Of a stretch of 64,000 nucleotides of DNA, positions 45,542 through 58,900 are shown one piece after another; positions within the stretch are counted from its first letter, which is position 1, and each line of letters opens with the position of its first letter. The stretch comes from Trifolium pratense (Eukaryota; Streptophyta; Magnoliopsida; Fabales; Fabaceae), in NCBI RefSeq assembly GCF_020283565.1, contig NC_060062.1, forward strand, positions 57,992,439 through 58,056,438, in the 5' to 3' direction. The notes below the pieces were generated by a model. It did no database searches. It saw only the letters and a program-made list of their open reading frames with translations, and was not told the DNA's origin. The position numbers and the translations under genes are program-made.

Positions 45542-48500
45542 CACTACTACAAATATAGGCATTTAATAGTGTTTTTTTTAACTTTTAATAGCGCTTAAAA
45601 ACGCTATTACTGATACCGCTATTATAGGTATGGTTCCTATAATAGCACTTTCAAAACGCTATCAATTGTCTATATTTAATAGCGGTTTCTGAAAAAAGCG
45701 CTGTCGTAAGTTGTTTTTCACTGTTTGGGAAAACTCTGGGAACAGGCTTTAACAGCGCTTTATTTTAAATTCGCTATTATAGGTCAAGGTTTAATAGCGC
45801 CCGCACATGAATGACGCTATTGTTGAACCTACCTATAATAACGCTTTCTTGAATAAGCGCTATTAAAGGTCATTCTTTCATAAAAAAAATAATTTTTTTA
45901 ATTACGCTATACTGGAATGAAAAAAAGCCAATAAATTTTATTGATCACAAGCAAACACCACATAAGACATTCAAACAGTGAACCATACAAAGTGCTACTA
46001 AAATCTAATTACAATTTACTAGAATGCAATAAAAATCTTCAAATCCAAATACAATTTACATTTAAACTAATCAATATAAGAATTACAAAGCATATAAAAG
46101 CACTCCTAAACAATGAGATGGAAACATCACAAAACTAACTAAAGATAAAAAGACACCATTATGGATAACCCAAAAATCACATCCTTGATCCTTCAATTGA
46201 AGAGTAGAAGTAGAAGCACCCGTGAAAGACACCATTGATAACCTTACATACATAATGTTGGCAGCTTTTATCTTACCAACAACCACCAGCATATACTTGT
46301 TTTCATATGTCTGCATATATAATCAAAAGTACTAGACTAGATATATCAATTCTTTTATGCAAATAACTAAGGTGAAAACTATTTCATCCTCCAGAAAGAA
46401 AATAACAATAAAAAGGACCTGGAGTTTAATAAATTTATGGCTCTATGGTCTCTTAGAGATTTGCACAGATTGCCTTCAGTACTAATGCTTTTGATAGCTT
46501 GCATCTGATCAGTTCAAGCCAAAAAATTATACTACAATAATGGAAATAAGCCGTCATTCAAGGTTCTAAATTACATAGACATATAATCAAGCATTTACAA
46601 GGATATCAGCAGAGGAGAATTTTCTCAACACTCATAATACATATTAAAATATCTTTTGATTTGTTCTATGTTTCACCAAAGATAAATTATTATTTCATAG
46701 GATCAAAGGATAGCGAAACAGAAAATAGAATTTCAAATACAGAACAAAATTTCATAATAATTTGACTTTCAAGGCAAATAATATTGTTAATTTCCTAAAA
46801 AATCACTAGTGAAACATAAGCTCTCACATAATATATCCATTTTATAAACAAAACCAATCCAGGCACAAAACTGATCCGGGCACAAAATCACTAGTGAAAC
46901 ATTAACACTAGTACACTTTCACGGTAAAACTCCAAATTGATAATCACTAGCGCCTACAACTTGCTTTCAAATATTAAGAGAATGAAATAAATAACACAGA
47001 TACCTATACCTATTAGACTAAGAGCTATTTTGAATGACAAAATACCTGTCATTAACCACAAACTTTTTTTTACAATTAGTTATTCGACATGCCTTTGAGA
47101 CTTTTGATCATATACCTGAAACCAAAAGATGAAGTAAAAAAAAATTGAAAGGGTGCAGAAGTACAAACATGGATATTTCTATTTCAAAAATGCATTGAAA
47201 CGTAGAAATGATCATTAAAACTATGGTTCATTAAGCAATGTGTAAGAAATAAGACAAAAAATTCTGGAGCTAGAGCTTAGTGATTGTGAACTTCAAATAT
47301 TCAGTGTAAAATAAATGACAATTGTTACGACCCTTTAGTATGCTTAACATATAATATTCAGTTGTTCCAAATGTTGTTTCTCTAACGATACCAACCTTAA
47401 ACAGATAATAAATTAATGCTACTATAGTCAAATTGTAAAAACAAACAACATATGAATCATTGCATAAAGCTGACAGCCCAACAAGGCAACAAATGCTACT
47501 ACTACCACATGTTCTAAATTGCTTCCCCTAGAATTTGTATGTGAATTCATAAAAAAAAAAGACCCAAAAAAAATTCGGTAAGTGAGGAGATGGGGGCTAC
47601 GCTGAACAGAGGGTGAGTGCGAGAAGATAAGTTTCTTGTTCCTCTTGCATTTGATTTGGGTCAATAATCTACACTTGCATGAGCTTCCTATAATGGGGAT
47701 TTGGAGAAATTTAAGATTTGGTACATGGAGGAGTCCTGGAGTAGTGTGAAGAAGAGACAAAGCTTACTGAGTTTTTGTTTTCCATTTTCCTTTTGTCTCT
47801 ACACAAAGGCTCTCACCCTTTTTTTTTTTACTAATTTACCCCTTTCTACTTATCAACAATAGATAGTTAGTTTATGTCTCCTTTAAAATTCTCCAATTAC
47901 TCTAAAAATAAAAATATTATCTTATCTTATCTTAAAGTTGAAGTCTATGATTAACACCATCAGTATTAATTAGAGTTGGGATGTTACATAAAATCACAAG
48001 CTTAGTATAGTTTATTTTGATTTCCTCTTCTAAATTCTTTTGAACATTTTAATTTTCTTTTACCTAATGCCATGTTATACGGTACTTCATTCTAACTATT
48101 AAAGCCAAAATCAATTCTCACAATGGGTGATATAGGTCTACAAAGAGTAGCTTATATGACTTTACTTGAAGAATTCATCAACTTCCTTGGCATCAGTGGG
48201 ACATAACATAACAACAACACAACACACTGTCAAACTAGAGAGATGAAGAGAATTACTTTCACACCTTATTTTGATTTACAAACTGATAATCATCATTATA
48301 TAGGAAGTGGATGAATCTCAGTCACTCCAATCAAAAATTTAAGCAAAATGGCTAATGAGTCAAATTTAATGAGTCACTTTTTAAGTGTTCTGCATCACAA
48401 TTCAAATTCAGGCAACAAAACCACACCTAAGAAAGAATGAACTAATGAACTAAAAATAAGTCAAATTTAATGAGTCACTTTAAGTGTTCTGTCATACTAC

Positions 48501-49467
48501 TTTGGTGTAAGAAGTGGAGTAAGCTTCTATAGCAATTGAAAATCACAATATAATATCTTCCACTAAAAATCACAACTCTAAACACAACACTAGAACAGTT
48601 GAAAAAATAATAAGTTTCTAAATTAAATCAATTTGCAATTGTAAGCATATACCTTAATGACAGCAGTTTGAGTTGTGAGAGTGCGGCGACGAACGAGACT
48701 ACCGACGGTTAAATGCGTGGGTTATTGGATTAAGGTTCTTGGAGAGAAGATGATTTACGGGTTATGGGTTAAGGTTCACAGTGGTTTATGGGTTCTTGGA
48801 TATTAGGATTGACGAGTGTGATTGGAGAAGACGAGTTGAACGATTAATCTGGGAAACAACCTCTGAGTTTTGATTGCTCTAACTTCAATTTCTCTGAATT
48901 CCGATTACTCTGAGTTTGATTACAGAGGAATAAGATTCCTTTGGGTTTGATGATCGATTTCGAATCTAGGGTTTGAGTTCATTGTTTGCTGAATATTGAT
49001 TTTGTTTCTAGGGTTTGAATTCAATTTTTCCTGGAAGTGGATTGAAGATATCGTGCGTAATTTTGATAGATCACTGCGTTTTATTTTTAATTTTTTCTGT
49101 TTGTTTATTTTATTTATTATTTATTTTTTATTATATTGTATTTAGCAACCAAGGGGTCAAGGGTTCGACACCCACCCACCACAATTTTTATTTATTAATT
49201 TCCTTTTACTATAGCGGTTATGTAATAAGAGCTATTATAGGGTATAAGCTTTAATAGCACTTTTTCAAAAGCGCTAATATACAGGTGCGCGTTTGAGTCT
49301 TTAATAGCAGTTTCTTAGAAAGCGCTATTATAGTATACGTTGGTTCAAGGATTTAACAGCGCTTTTCCAAACAACGCTATTATAAGGGCTCCGGTTTATC
49401 TTTTAATAGCGCTTTTTAAATAAACGCTATTAAATGGGCGCTATTAAAACTCCTTTTTGTAGTAGTG
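45542..49467. mobile_element. Non-autonomous CACTA (En/Spm) transposon (3.9 kb)
   Basis: Terminal inverted repeats CACTACTACAAA and TTTGTAGTAGTG, with 3-bp duplication TGT (45539-45541 and 49468-49470). Both ends carry many short subterminal repeats such as AATAGCGCTTTT and AACGCTATTA in both orientations, a hallmark of CACTA elements and binding sites for their transposase. The 2.9-kb middle has no transposase or other recognised gene; its open frames are under 115 codons. It interrupts the interior of the non-autonomous LTR element and is therefore younger than that element. Confidence 0.93.
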
Positions 49468-49619
49468 TGTGCTACCTGATGTTGAAACATATGCATGCTC
49501 TTTTAGTGGTTGGATGTATTCTACTATATGATGTGGTGTTTGATGCTTAAACATTTGTTAATCCGAGTGGTGTAATATTGAATTTGTGCTGCTGAATGCT
49601 TATGTGCTGATATGGATGA

Positions 49620-50791
49620 TAAAATTGAGGGGGAGTAAGAATTGTTTTCTGATGATCATTCTAATAAGCATGTGTCAATGTATTTGGAGGGAGTGAAATT
49701 AATTTTTGCTCTGATTCTGATTGTGAGGGGAAGTAGCATAATGCAGTAAGTAGTTACTATTCTGTTGTGCAATGATCTATTTGTTTGCTCTGGATGATGT
49801 CCTGCCATATGTTGGAACATCCTGGTTGCATGAGAACTTATTTTTCTCAGCTTTGTGGGAATCTACTCTTCCCAACTGCTATTTTGTGGTTTGCTTAAGG
49901 AGTTGTGATCTGTGATGTGTTTTGTGTGCGGTAGCAGTATGTGATGTATGATATCTGATGATTATATGATGTGGAGCATAATATTGAGGACATTTGCCTT
50001 TTCTGTTGGTACGTGATGTAATGCTTCTGCTATTTCAAGACTATGGATTGCTGGATACTAATATATGGATCTGTTATGCTCTGATATTCTGCACTATAGA
50101 TTTCTGTGATGTTCATTACTATTGCTCTTAATGCACGAAGTTTTTGTTTGGCATATTTTGTGGCTAAAAAGGGGGAGTAGTATGTTTGTGTTTGTCTACT
50201 ACTTTACAATGTTGTATCTGATGTTGTGACATGCTAGTCTAGCCTGTCTATGAAGAAGTAGTAGTGTGTGTTGTGACATGCATGAATTCAGGGGGAGTAA
50301 GAACCATTTTTTTCTGATGGCCTGATGAGATGCATGAGCTGATGTATTCAGGGGGAGCAAAAGTATGTTTTTCTCTGATCTGATATTAAGGGGGAGTAAT
50401 GCAATATCAAGTTCTTTGCCTATGTGTGCTTAATGTATGGATGTTATGATGCGCTACAAAATGTTGAAACATCTTGATGCTAATGTGGGAATTTATTTTT
50501 CCCAAGTGTGCTTGTGAGAGTTTATTTCTCTCTACTGAAGGATGAAGCTAAGTATGTTATGATTCCGCTGCTGTGTATGCCTCTGATGGTTTATGGTAAA
50601 GTTTATTTCTTTACCCTGTGCGTTATTTTCATTTGAGGAATTCTTTTGGAAGTACGTAACATAGAAGATGTTCTACCTTCCTTCATATTTGTGTTCTCAC
50701 GTTGACTTGAAGGGTTGTATGGTTTTTAAATCTCTCTATGCTAATTAATGGGCTGAAGTTGTTTTAGCCAAAAATTGCCAAAGGGGGAGAT
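49620..50791 (+). promoter_or_regulatory. Series of polypurine tracts before the 3' LTR
   Basis: GGGGGAG tracts occur near 49630, 50168, 50290, 50350, 50390 and 50784. The last, AAGGGGGAGAT, abuts the LTR and is the functional PPT candidate. The context AAAAAGGGGGAGTAGTA is similar among copies. This matches the arrangement in the Sirevirus at 3007-3456. Confidence 0.85.
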
Positions 50792-52076
50792 TGTTGGATA
50801 TTTGTGTGTTGGCCTCATTTTGCTAAAACAAATATACAAGCAAGATGTTGGACCAAATGTTTCAACATGTTAGGTACAAAAGATGTTGGACCAAATGTTG
50901 TAACATGTTTGGGTACGACAGTCAGATTGCCCAAATCTCGCGCATTTATTACACGTATCTGCTATATATGGAAATCCACTCTACAAACGTGTATATCAAG
51001 ATTTGATATGATCAAGACGTTATTAGTGCAGATATGTTCTTATCAAGACTTAATGGAATGATTCAACACATTGTTTATTTCCTAAAGAGGATCAACTATT
51101 TTAGGAAAGTTTTTATTAAGGTCTGATTTGCTTAGCTGGACGTGACTCAAAGACCAGCTGTGTTCTGAAGCTTATCTTGGAAGATCAGGAGCGTGCTAGC
51201 TCTGTCTATATAAAGAAGACTCAAGGCCAAGATTTTATGAACCGAAACCATTGTTCATCAAAGATGTAGTCTTTAGGGTTTCGTGTTTTTGAGCCACTCT
51301 CTAGGAGAGTTGGTGTAAGTGAACCACTCGGGTTGTGAGATGGTCACTATGTCCTCACTCAGAAACCTTTAGGTAATGAGTTGAGTATTGTAATATCTCT
51401 GAAGCTTTTAAGCAAGGAGATAGTGTTTGTATTTTTTAATTGTGATTCTTACTTGTGGATTCTATAACACGAGTTAAGAACTGAGTTTGTTATTGTTTTA
51501 AGGTTACTCCTAAGCTTTGAAGTACGGAGTTAACTATGTGTGATTTACTCGAAGCTTTTAAGCAAGAGTAAAATATGTCACGGTGATTGTCGCCACATTT
51601 TATTCAACATTTTATAAACAACACAGGTTGTGTTGAGTGAGTGGAAGTGAGATGGGATCTCATGTCTAGGAGTTCCTAGGCAGAAGTTACATGAGTAGTG
51701 TCGAGGTCATAAGGCGTAAACCTAGGATTTGCTGGAGGTCTTAGTGTAAGACGTAAACCGAGGGTTTGCTGGAGGTCTTAGTGACTAGAGCTATTAGTGG
51801 ATTTCCTTCCTGGATTGGTATCCCCCAGAGTAGGCAGGTTGGCTGAACTGGGTTAACAATTTCCTGTGCAGTTTATTTACTTGTTGATTTTATTATGTTT
51901 CGTAAGATGTTCCAACATTAAGTATGACATTCTCTTTAAATTGAATGTTGGAACATCTGATAAAACATTATTTCTCAGTATCCGTTTTAATGTTATATGC
52001 CTTGCCGTGTTATTTTTGTCAGACCAGATGTCTCGACATTCTATACAACATCTGGTTCTGCTATACCAGAATTTCA
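50792..52076 (+). repeat. 3' LTR of the non-autonomous element
   Basis: Same as 38695-39979 except one base noticed near 52047. Flanked on the right by ATAAT at 52077-52081. Confidence 0.95.
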
Positions 52077-52081
52077 ATAAT

Positions 52082-53028
52082 CACCCTCAACAACGTGTTC
52101 TCTTCACTCCACCCTTTCTATGATTACTCCCATAAAAAAGAAAGATAGCTAAAAGCGAGAATAATTAAAAACAAAATGCATGAAAGAATTTACACAAATG
52201 AAAAACAGAGATGAAACATATGAAGAAATAGGGAAGGAAAAAAAAAATGAGTTTCACAAAATATATGGAATAATATAATGTATTGTTGGTGCCAGCCATG
52301 ATTGTTGTAGTGTATTGCCTCAGTTTTTTTTTTTCCTATACAAACTTTTCTCCTTTTTATGCTAATAGGAATAGGTGATTTTGCAGGGATTTTTCAACGT
52401 CGGACCACGGAATTATCAAACTAAATGAAGTAAAAAATATAATAAATCAAATGAAAGTAATATGATGTGAAAGTCACAAAAACCAGCATATGAAACTATG
52501 AAAGAATCTCATTGCATCTGATGCACTGCCACTTCTTTGAGTCACGCAATTTTCCTCTCACCCCACTTTTTTTGTTGTTGTTGTTTGGATAAGCAAACCA
52601 CTAAAATTCATGTTTCATTTTTTGTTGGTTTTTGCATAACTGATGCCTTTTGTAACGTGGGCTTTGAATCGAGAAAACTACCATGAGTTTAAAATCTGCT
52701 TATTATAGTTATTTTCCCTTCTTTTCCTTTTATTTAATAAAAAAATAAGAATTATTAAAGGGTAAAATTGGGATAATGAAAAATTCATACCAAAGTCATG
52801 TATCCTATTTATTATATGTATAGATATATATGTATAGATAGATGTATAGATGTATAGATGTATAGATTACGTGATAATTGTTATGTGACACATATGTTTG
52901 GAAATTGTTGATGTGTTCGTCTATATGTGTTAGATTTGTTTGATGTGTTGATTGTCTGATGATTATAATTGAAATTGGTTTCAATTACTTGTACACTATG
53001 ATTGATGTGATATGATGATGTATATTGA
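52082..53028. other. Intergenic DNA with a TGTATAGA microsatellite
   Basis: No gene is recognised. Between about 52815 and 52867 short units of the form GTATAGAT are repeated. The stretch separates two retrotransposon insertions and ends with ATTGA, the left target duplication of the next element. Confidence 0.6.
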
Positions 53029-54338
53029 TGTTGGTGTAAGCCCTAGAGGCCAATTACTTATAATTGAATAATAAATGTATTGAATAATTTACTTATCAAA
53101 TAAAAGGCTTTTCTTTATTAATTTTATATATGTTAAAATGATAAAGTCCCTAGAATAGTCAGTTCACTTATGGAACGTTAAGTATGACTTAATCGTGAGA
53201 TTCCATTAAATATAAGAACACTATTCTTAAACATATCCATAGTCAAGTTTTATTGTGAAATGGGATAACGATAAAGCATAAAGACTATTATGTTGGTAGA
53301 CTGATGATCATATCTCACTGATCATGGATAATGAGTTATCAAGTCTTCACATAGATATAAATGTTAAGGGTAACTTTATATCGGATTGACCCACCATGAG
53401 AATACTACATAGAGTGTTATGAAATGTCATAAGTTTTCTCATAGTGATAAAAGGTGTATTCCACCCTTCGACCTGAAACCACTATGTACCCTAGATGCAG
53501 GAGTGTAATACCTTGTTGTCATTCAAACGTTATCCGTAACTGGATAATTATAAAGATGGTTGATGGGTATCCCACGAATCATGCTGAGGGACATGAGTGA
53601 CCTAGATGGAATTTGTCCCTCCTACATAACGGGAGATATGTCTATGGGCCCAATATTGAACTAGACAAGGATGACATACTATGCCTTGTGTTCGATATAG
53701 ACATGAGGACAAAAGGGTAATTGTGCACAAGATATTTATCACGGAAAGGTTAGTCAGATCACGTGACATTCCTATGACTTGGGTAACAGTGATGTGTTGC
53801 TAGATACCGCTCACTGTTTATAATATTACGATTAATATTATTGCCAACGTCATAAGAACCTACAGGGTCACACACATAAGGACAGTTAAGAAGGGAAAAA
53901 ATAAGTAAGACTTATTGTGGGGGTGCAGTTAGTGAAAAACGGTTATTGGGCTTGAGAAGCCCAATTTCGTGTAAACTAAAGACCTCATAAGAAACTCTAT
54001 AAATAGAGCCTTATGAAGTTCAGAAGTTACATTTTTGAAACCCTAACTGAGTTTAGAAAAAATTCTGAATTTCTCTAAACCCTAAACCGCACAAAATTCC
54101 CTCAGCCTTCATCCAAGAACAGCTAGCACTGTGAGATCGAAGGTTCCTGTTCGTGTGGACTAAGTGGAGGTGCTGCAAGTGCGGTGCTTGTGATCGATAA
54201 AGGCGGCCACAGATTTGTTCTTCAAAGGTAATATTCTAGACCTGATCATGCTCATTCGCAAGAATCCATTGATGGGAAATCTTAATTTTAAAATTCCGCT
54301 GCGTTTATAAAAGTGTTTTATGAAACGATTTCCCTACA
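53029..54338 (+). repeat. 5' LTR of the Ty1/copia element
   Basis: Starts TGTTGGTGTAAGCCC, ends TTTCCCTACA. TATAAATAG at 53998-54006 is the likely TATA box. Confidence 0.95.
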
Positions 54339-54339
54339 G

Positions 54340-54351
54340 TGGTATCAGAGC
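54340..54351 (+). other. Primer binding site, initiator tRNA-Met type
   Basis: TGGTATCAGAGC one base after the 5' LTR. Confidence 0.95.
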
Positions 54352-54570
54352 CACTTGTGAAACCATGAATCGGTTTGCTGTTTTATTACTGTTTTATTAA
54401 TATGATTTTGAATCGGTATTAATAATAAGAACAACAAGGATTAATAAAATTTGATTGATCGGTTTAAAATATATATGTGATATATATTTCTGATACGACG
54501 CATCAGTGTATGTGATACATTGATCGTGTCATTCATTCGAATGTTTGAGTGATTGGCGTTTAATTTGGAT

Positions 54571-54903
54571 GATTGTGAGCGTGAGCTTCGGAACCGTTTA
54601 TGGTGAAGCATCATATATCCGATCGTTCATCTAGAACTAGCAGTCCTGAAACGTTTTGATGAATGGTGGTTGTATTAGGGTTTATAACAATACAAGTGTT
54701 GTGTTGTTATATAAACAGAACATATTGTTCATTGAAAGTTTTAAGTGATTGTCGTGAGCATGAATGATTGTGAGCGTGAGCTTCGGAACCGATAACTGGT
54801 GAAGCATCATATATCCAATCGTCTATGGTGAACAAAATCCTGAAACGTTTTGATGAATGATTACTGTAACAATACAAGGGTTGTGTCGTTATAAAAACAG
54901 AGT
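54571..54903 (+). repeat. Imperfect ~150-bp direct duplication in the leader
   Basis: Copy A (54571-54722) and copy B (54766-54903) share GATTGTGAGCGTGAGCTTCG, GGTGAAGCATCATATATCC and CCTGAAACGTTTTGATGAAT in the same order. The leader (54339-55991) has no gene; its short open frames lack domains. Confidence 0.85.
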
Positions 54904-55991
54904 ACGGCTAGGGTTTGTATCTGAAGCATCAAGTGTTGGTGCGATTAGGATTCATTGATGAAGTGTTCATCGAAATTTAGCTTCCGGCTAACTCTGCGTA
55001 AGGTGATCAATCATAGTATTTTATTAATTGGACTAATGTAATAATAATAAATTGTGTGTTTATTGTTATTAAAGTTGCATGATGAATGGTTATGGCCTTA
55101 GTTCTTTTTCGTTTTATTTTGGATTTTAAATACGGCCTGCGTGTCGTGCCTCTCTTATATTTTCTTGATGTAATTTCTTTTCTCATCTCACTCCCTCGTA
55201 TGAACACGAGTTTCTTGTAGTGATGTAATATAAGATTAGCAAATAGGACAGGAAGGACATCAATGAAGATCTATCTTGGAGAAGTATAGGTCATTCTTAG
55301 ATATAGCATAGGTTCTCTCAATGGTTTGAGGGAACAATTACGCTAGGGGCCATAACCATATCATTTTATTATATTATGTATGTTGATGCATGTTATGAAT
55401 GGAGTGATGTCATTGTATGTAAGCCGTGGTAAGGTGAGATCAAATTAATTATAAAAGCCCTCAAAGGAATTAATATTAAGTTTTATTGCTTTCCAACGAA
55501 TAGCGCCCTTCAAGATCAATATCGATCAATGTAGGTTTTGCCAACGCGAAGTGCATTGTCAATATTGATAAGTTGCGGTGAGGTAATTTATTTATCCGAT
55601 CGCTATTTAATGGGTCTAACTTAACTAAAGAAAATATAATAAGATTATATAACTTTAGAAGCAAGTATTGGGTTATTCCATGTGATGGATTAGAATAAGT
55701 GTTATTCACCCAATAGAAAGGATATGAGAGTTGTATGAGATACAATTGGAAAGGAGTTTCCTACCTAAATAACTAAGTTTTGTGTAATCAGCCCAACGCT
55801 GACTTAAAACGAAGTGAAATATGGATCTCATTCTCACTAGAAAATCTTCCAACGGGATTTTCCGAATCAAATGTCGAGGGTCATTTGTTTTGAGTAAAAT
55901 AGTGAGAGAGCATGTTTAATTAAAGGCCTAATTAAATATGTATTAAAATTGTTCAATACTTATATTTTCACTTTTATAATTGTAGATCACC

Positions 55992-58900
55992 ATGTCAAAC
56001 ACCAATACTTCGAACAACATTTTGCGAAGCATTCTTGACAAAGAGAAATTGTCTGGGACAAATTTTCTTGATTGGCATCGTAACTTGAGGATAGTCCTCA
56101 TGCACGAGAAAAAGCTGTATGCTATTGAGGAACCCCAACCAAACCCTGAGGATGAACCTGCCGCCAATGCTCCAAAGGCACAAAGGGATGCTTATCAGAA
56201 GCGTCTTGATGATGCCATGGATGCAAAGTGCCTCATGCTGGCTACCATGACCTCTGAGCTTCAGAAGCAACATGAGGACATGAATGCGTTCGATATGATC
56301 GAACACTTGAAAACGCTCTATCAAGAGCAAGCCAGGATTGAGAGGTTTGAGGTTTCCAAAGCCCTGTTTTCAGCCAAGCTATCTGAGGGATCTCTAGTAA
56401 GTCCACATGTGCTCAAGATGATTGGGTACGTGGGGAACTTAGAAAAATTGGGATTTCCACTTGGAAATGAGCTTGCAACTGATCTGATCTTGCAATCGTT
56501 GCCGGAGAGTTTTAATCAGTTTGTTCTGAACTTCACCATGTCGGACATGGAGAAGACTCTGCCACAACTGCTAGGCATGTTGAGGCAAGCTGAGCAGAAT
56601 ATGAAAACAAAAGGGAAGTCCAACCATGTTCTTATGATTGGCAATGGAAACAAAGGGAAGGGCAACAAAGGGAAGGGAGTCAAAGGGAAGGGCAAGGAAG
56701 TTGCCAAACCCAAACCTACCCCTAAAGCCTTGAAGCCCACTGGGGGAGTTGCAAAGGAGGGTAGGTGCTTCCACTGTAACAAGACTGGACATTGGAAGAG
56801 GAACTGCCCAAAATACCTGGAAGATAAAAAGAATGGAGTAGAGAGCTCTAATTCAGCAGGTATCTTTGTTATTGAAATTAATTTATCTACTTCTTCTACA
56901 TGGGTATTAGATACCGGATGTGGTTCTCACATTTGTACTAATGTGCAGGGGCTGCAAAGGAGTAGAGGATTGGCTAAAGGTGAAGTCGACCTACGAGTGG
57001 GAAATGGAGCAAGAGTTGCCGCATTAGCTGTAGGAGTTTATAATTTGACTTTACCTTCTGGTTTAATAATACAGTTAGAGAACTGTTTTTATGTACCTGC
57101 CATTAGCAGGAATATTATTTCTGTTTCTTGTTTGGATAAACTTGGCTTTTCATTTACAATAAAGAACAATTGTTGCTCCATTTATTTAAATGATATTTTT
57201 TATGCCACAGCACAAATGAGTAATGGATTATATATTCTTGATCTTGAAATGCCAATATATAACATTGATACAAAAAGGATTAAACCTAATGAGTTAAATC
57301 CTACATACCTTTGGCACTGTCGTTTAGGCCATATAAATGAGAAACGCATTTCCAAGCTCCATAAAGATGGGCTCTTGGATTCATTTGATTATGAATCTTT
57401 TGAAACATGCAGATCTTGCTTATTGGGAAAAATGACAAAGACCCCATTCACTGGTAAAGGTGAAAGGGCAAGTGATCTTTTGGCTCTCATACATACTGAT
57501 GTATGTGGACCATTGAACACACATGCTAGAGGAGGTTTTCAATACTTCATCACATTTACTGATGACTACAGTAGATATGGATATGTGTATCTAATGAAGC
57601 ATAAATCCGAATCCTTTGAAAAGTTCAAAGAATTTAAAAATGAAGTATAAAACCAACTAGGAAAGAAAATCAAAATCCTTCGATCAGATCGAGGAGGTGA
57701 GTATTTAAGCCTAGAGTTTGATGACCATCTAAAAGAGTGTGGGATCTTATCCCAACTCACTCCTCCTGGAACACCACAATGGAATGGTGTGTCTGAGAGA
57801 AGAAACCGAACCTTGTTGGACATGGTGCGGTCTATGATGAGTCACGCTGATCTTCCAAACTCCTTTTGGGGACACGCCCTATTAACAGCAGCTTATACAC
57901 TTAACCGTGTTCCTTCTAAAACGGTTGAAAAGACACCATATGAGATATGGAGTGGCAAGAAACCACATATGTCTTACTTAAAGATTTGGGGTTGCGAAGT
58001 TTATGTAAAACGTCAAATTTCTACTAAACTTGAACCTAAATCTGACAAGTGCTTCTTTGTGGGATATCCAAAAGAAACAAAAGGATATCACTTCTACAAT
58101 CCTTCTGAGGGCAAAGTGTTTGTCGCTCGAACAGGAGTATTCCTAGAAAAGGACTTTGTTTCCAAAGGAATCAGTGGGAGGAAAGTAGATCTTGAAGAAA
58201 TTCACGATCCACAAAGTAGTGACACACCAATGGAGGAACAAGAGCAGGATGCACAAGATGTTGTGACCGAAAATCCTGCTCATGTAACACAAGAACCACG
58301 TAGGTCCAACAGGATACGTCAAGAACCTGAAAGATATGGATATTTCATATCGGAACAAGGTGATGTATTACTCATGGATCAAGATGAGCCTGTGACTTAC
58401 CAAGAGGCCATCACTGGCCCTGAATCTGAGAAGTGGCTTGAAGCCATGAAATCTGAAATGGATTCCATGTACACAAATCAAGTTTGGAACTTGGTGGAAG
58501 CTCCTGATGGGATTAAACCCATAGGATGCAAGTGGGTCTTCAAGAAGAAGACTGACATGGATGGAAAGGTACAGACCTACAAAGCGCGATTGGTTGCTAA
58601 AGGTTTCAAACAAATTCATGGGGTAGACTATGATGAAACATTTTCACCAGTTGCGATGATCAAATCCATTCGGATCTTACTTGCCATCGCTGCATACTAT
58701 GATTATGAAATCTGGCAGATGGATGTAAAAACTGCCTTCCTTAATGGGAGTCTCCTTGAGGATGTGTATATGACACAACCTGAAGGCTTTTGCATTCCAG
58801 GAGAAGCCAAAAAGATATGCAAATTACAGCGATCAATCTACGGATTGAAGCAGGCTTCCAGAAGTTGGAATCTTCGTTTTGATGAAACTGTAAAACAGTA

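Larger units (their letters stand above)
38695..52076 (+). mobile_element. Non-autonomous Sirevirus-derived LTR element (13.4 kb, LARD-like)
   Basis: LTRs 38695-39979 and 50792-52076 (1285 bp each) differ by one base to my eye (G at about 39950 versus A). A 5-bp duplication ATAAT flanks the element (38690-38694 and 52077-52081). A tRNA-iMet PBS (39982-39993) follows the 5' LTR and a PPT (50781-50791) precedes the 3' LTR. Several extra GGGGGAG tracts lie upstream of it, as in Sireviruses. No gag, protease, integrase or RT domain is found in the 10.8-kb interior, 3.9 kb of which is a CACTA insertion. It must have moved with proteins from another element. Remnants of an envelope-position ORF are present. 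Confidence 0.93.

Noticed and set aside
47428..47760. 110-aa ORF in the CACTA middle
   Set aside because: No recognised domain; kept only as part of the unexplained interior.
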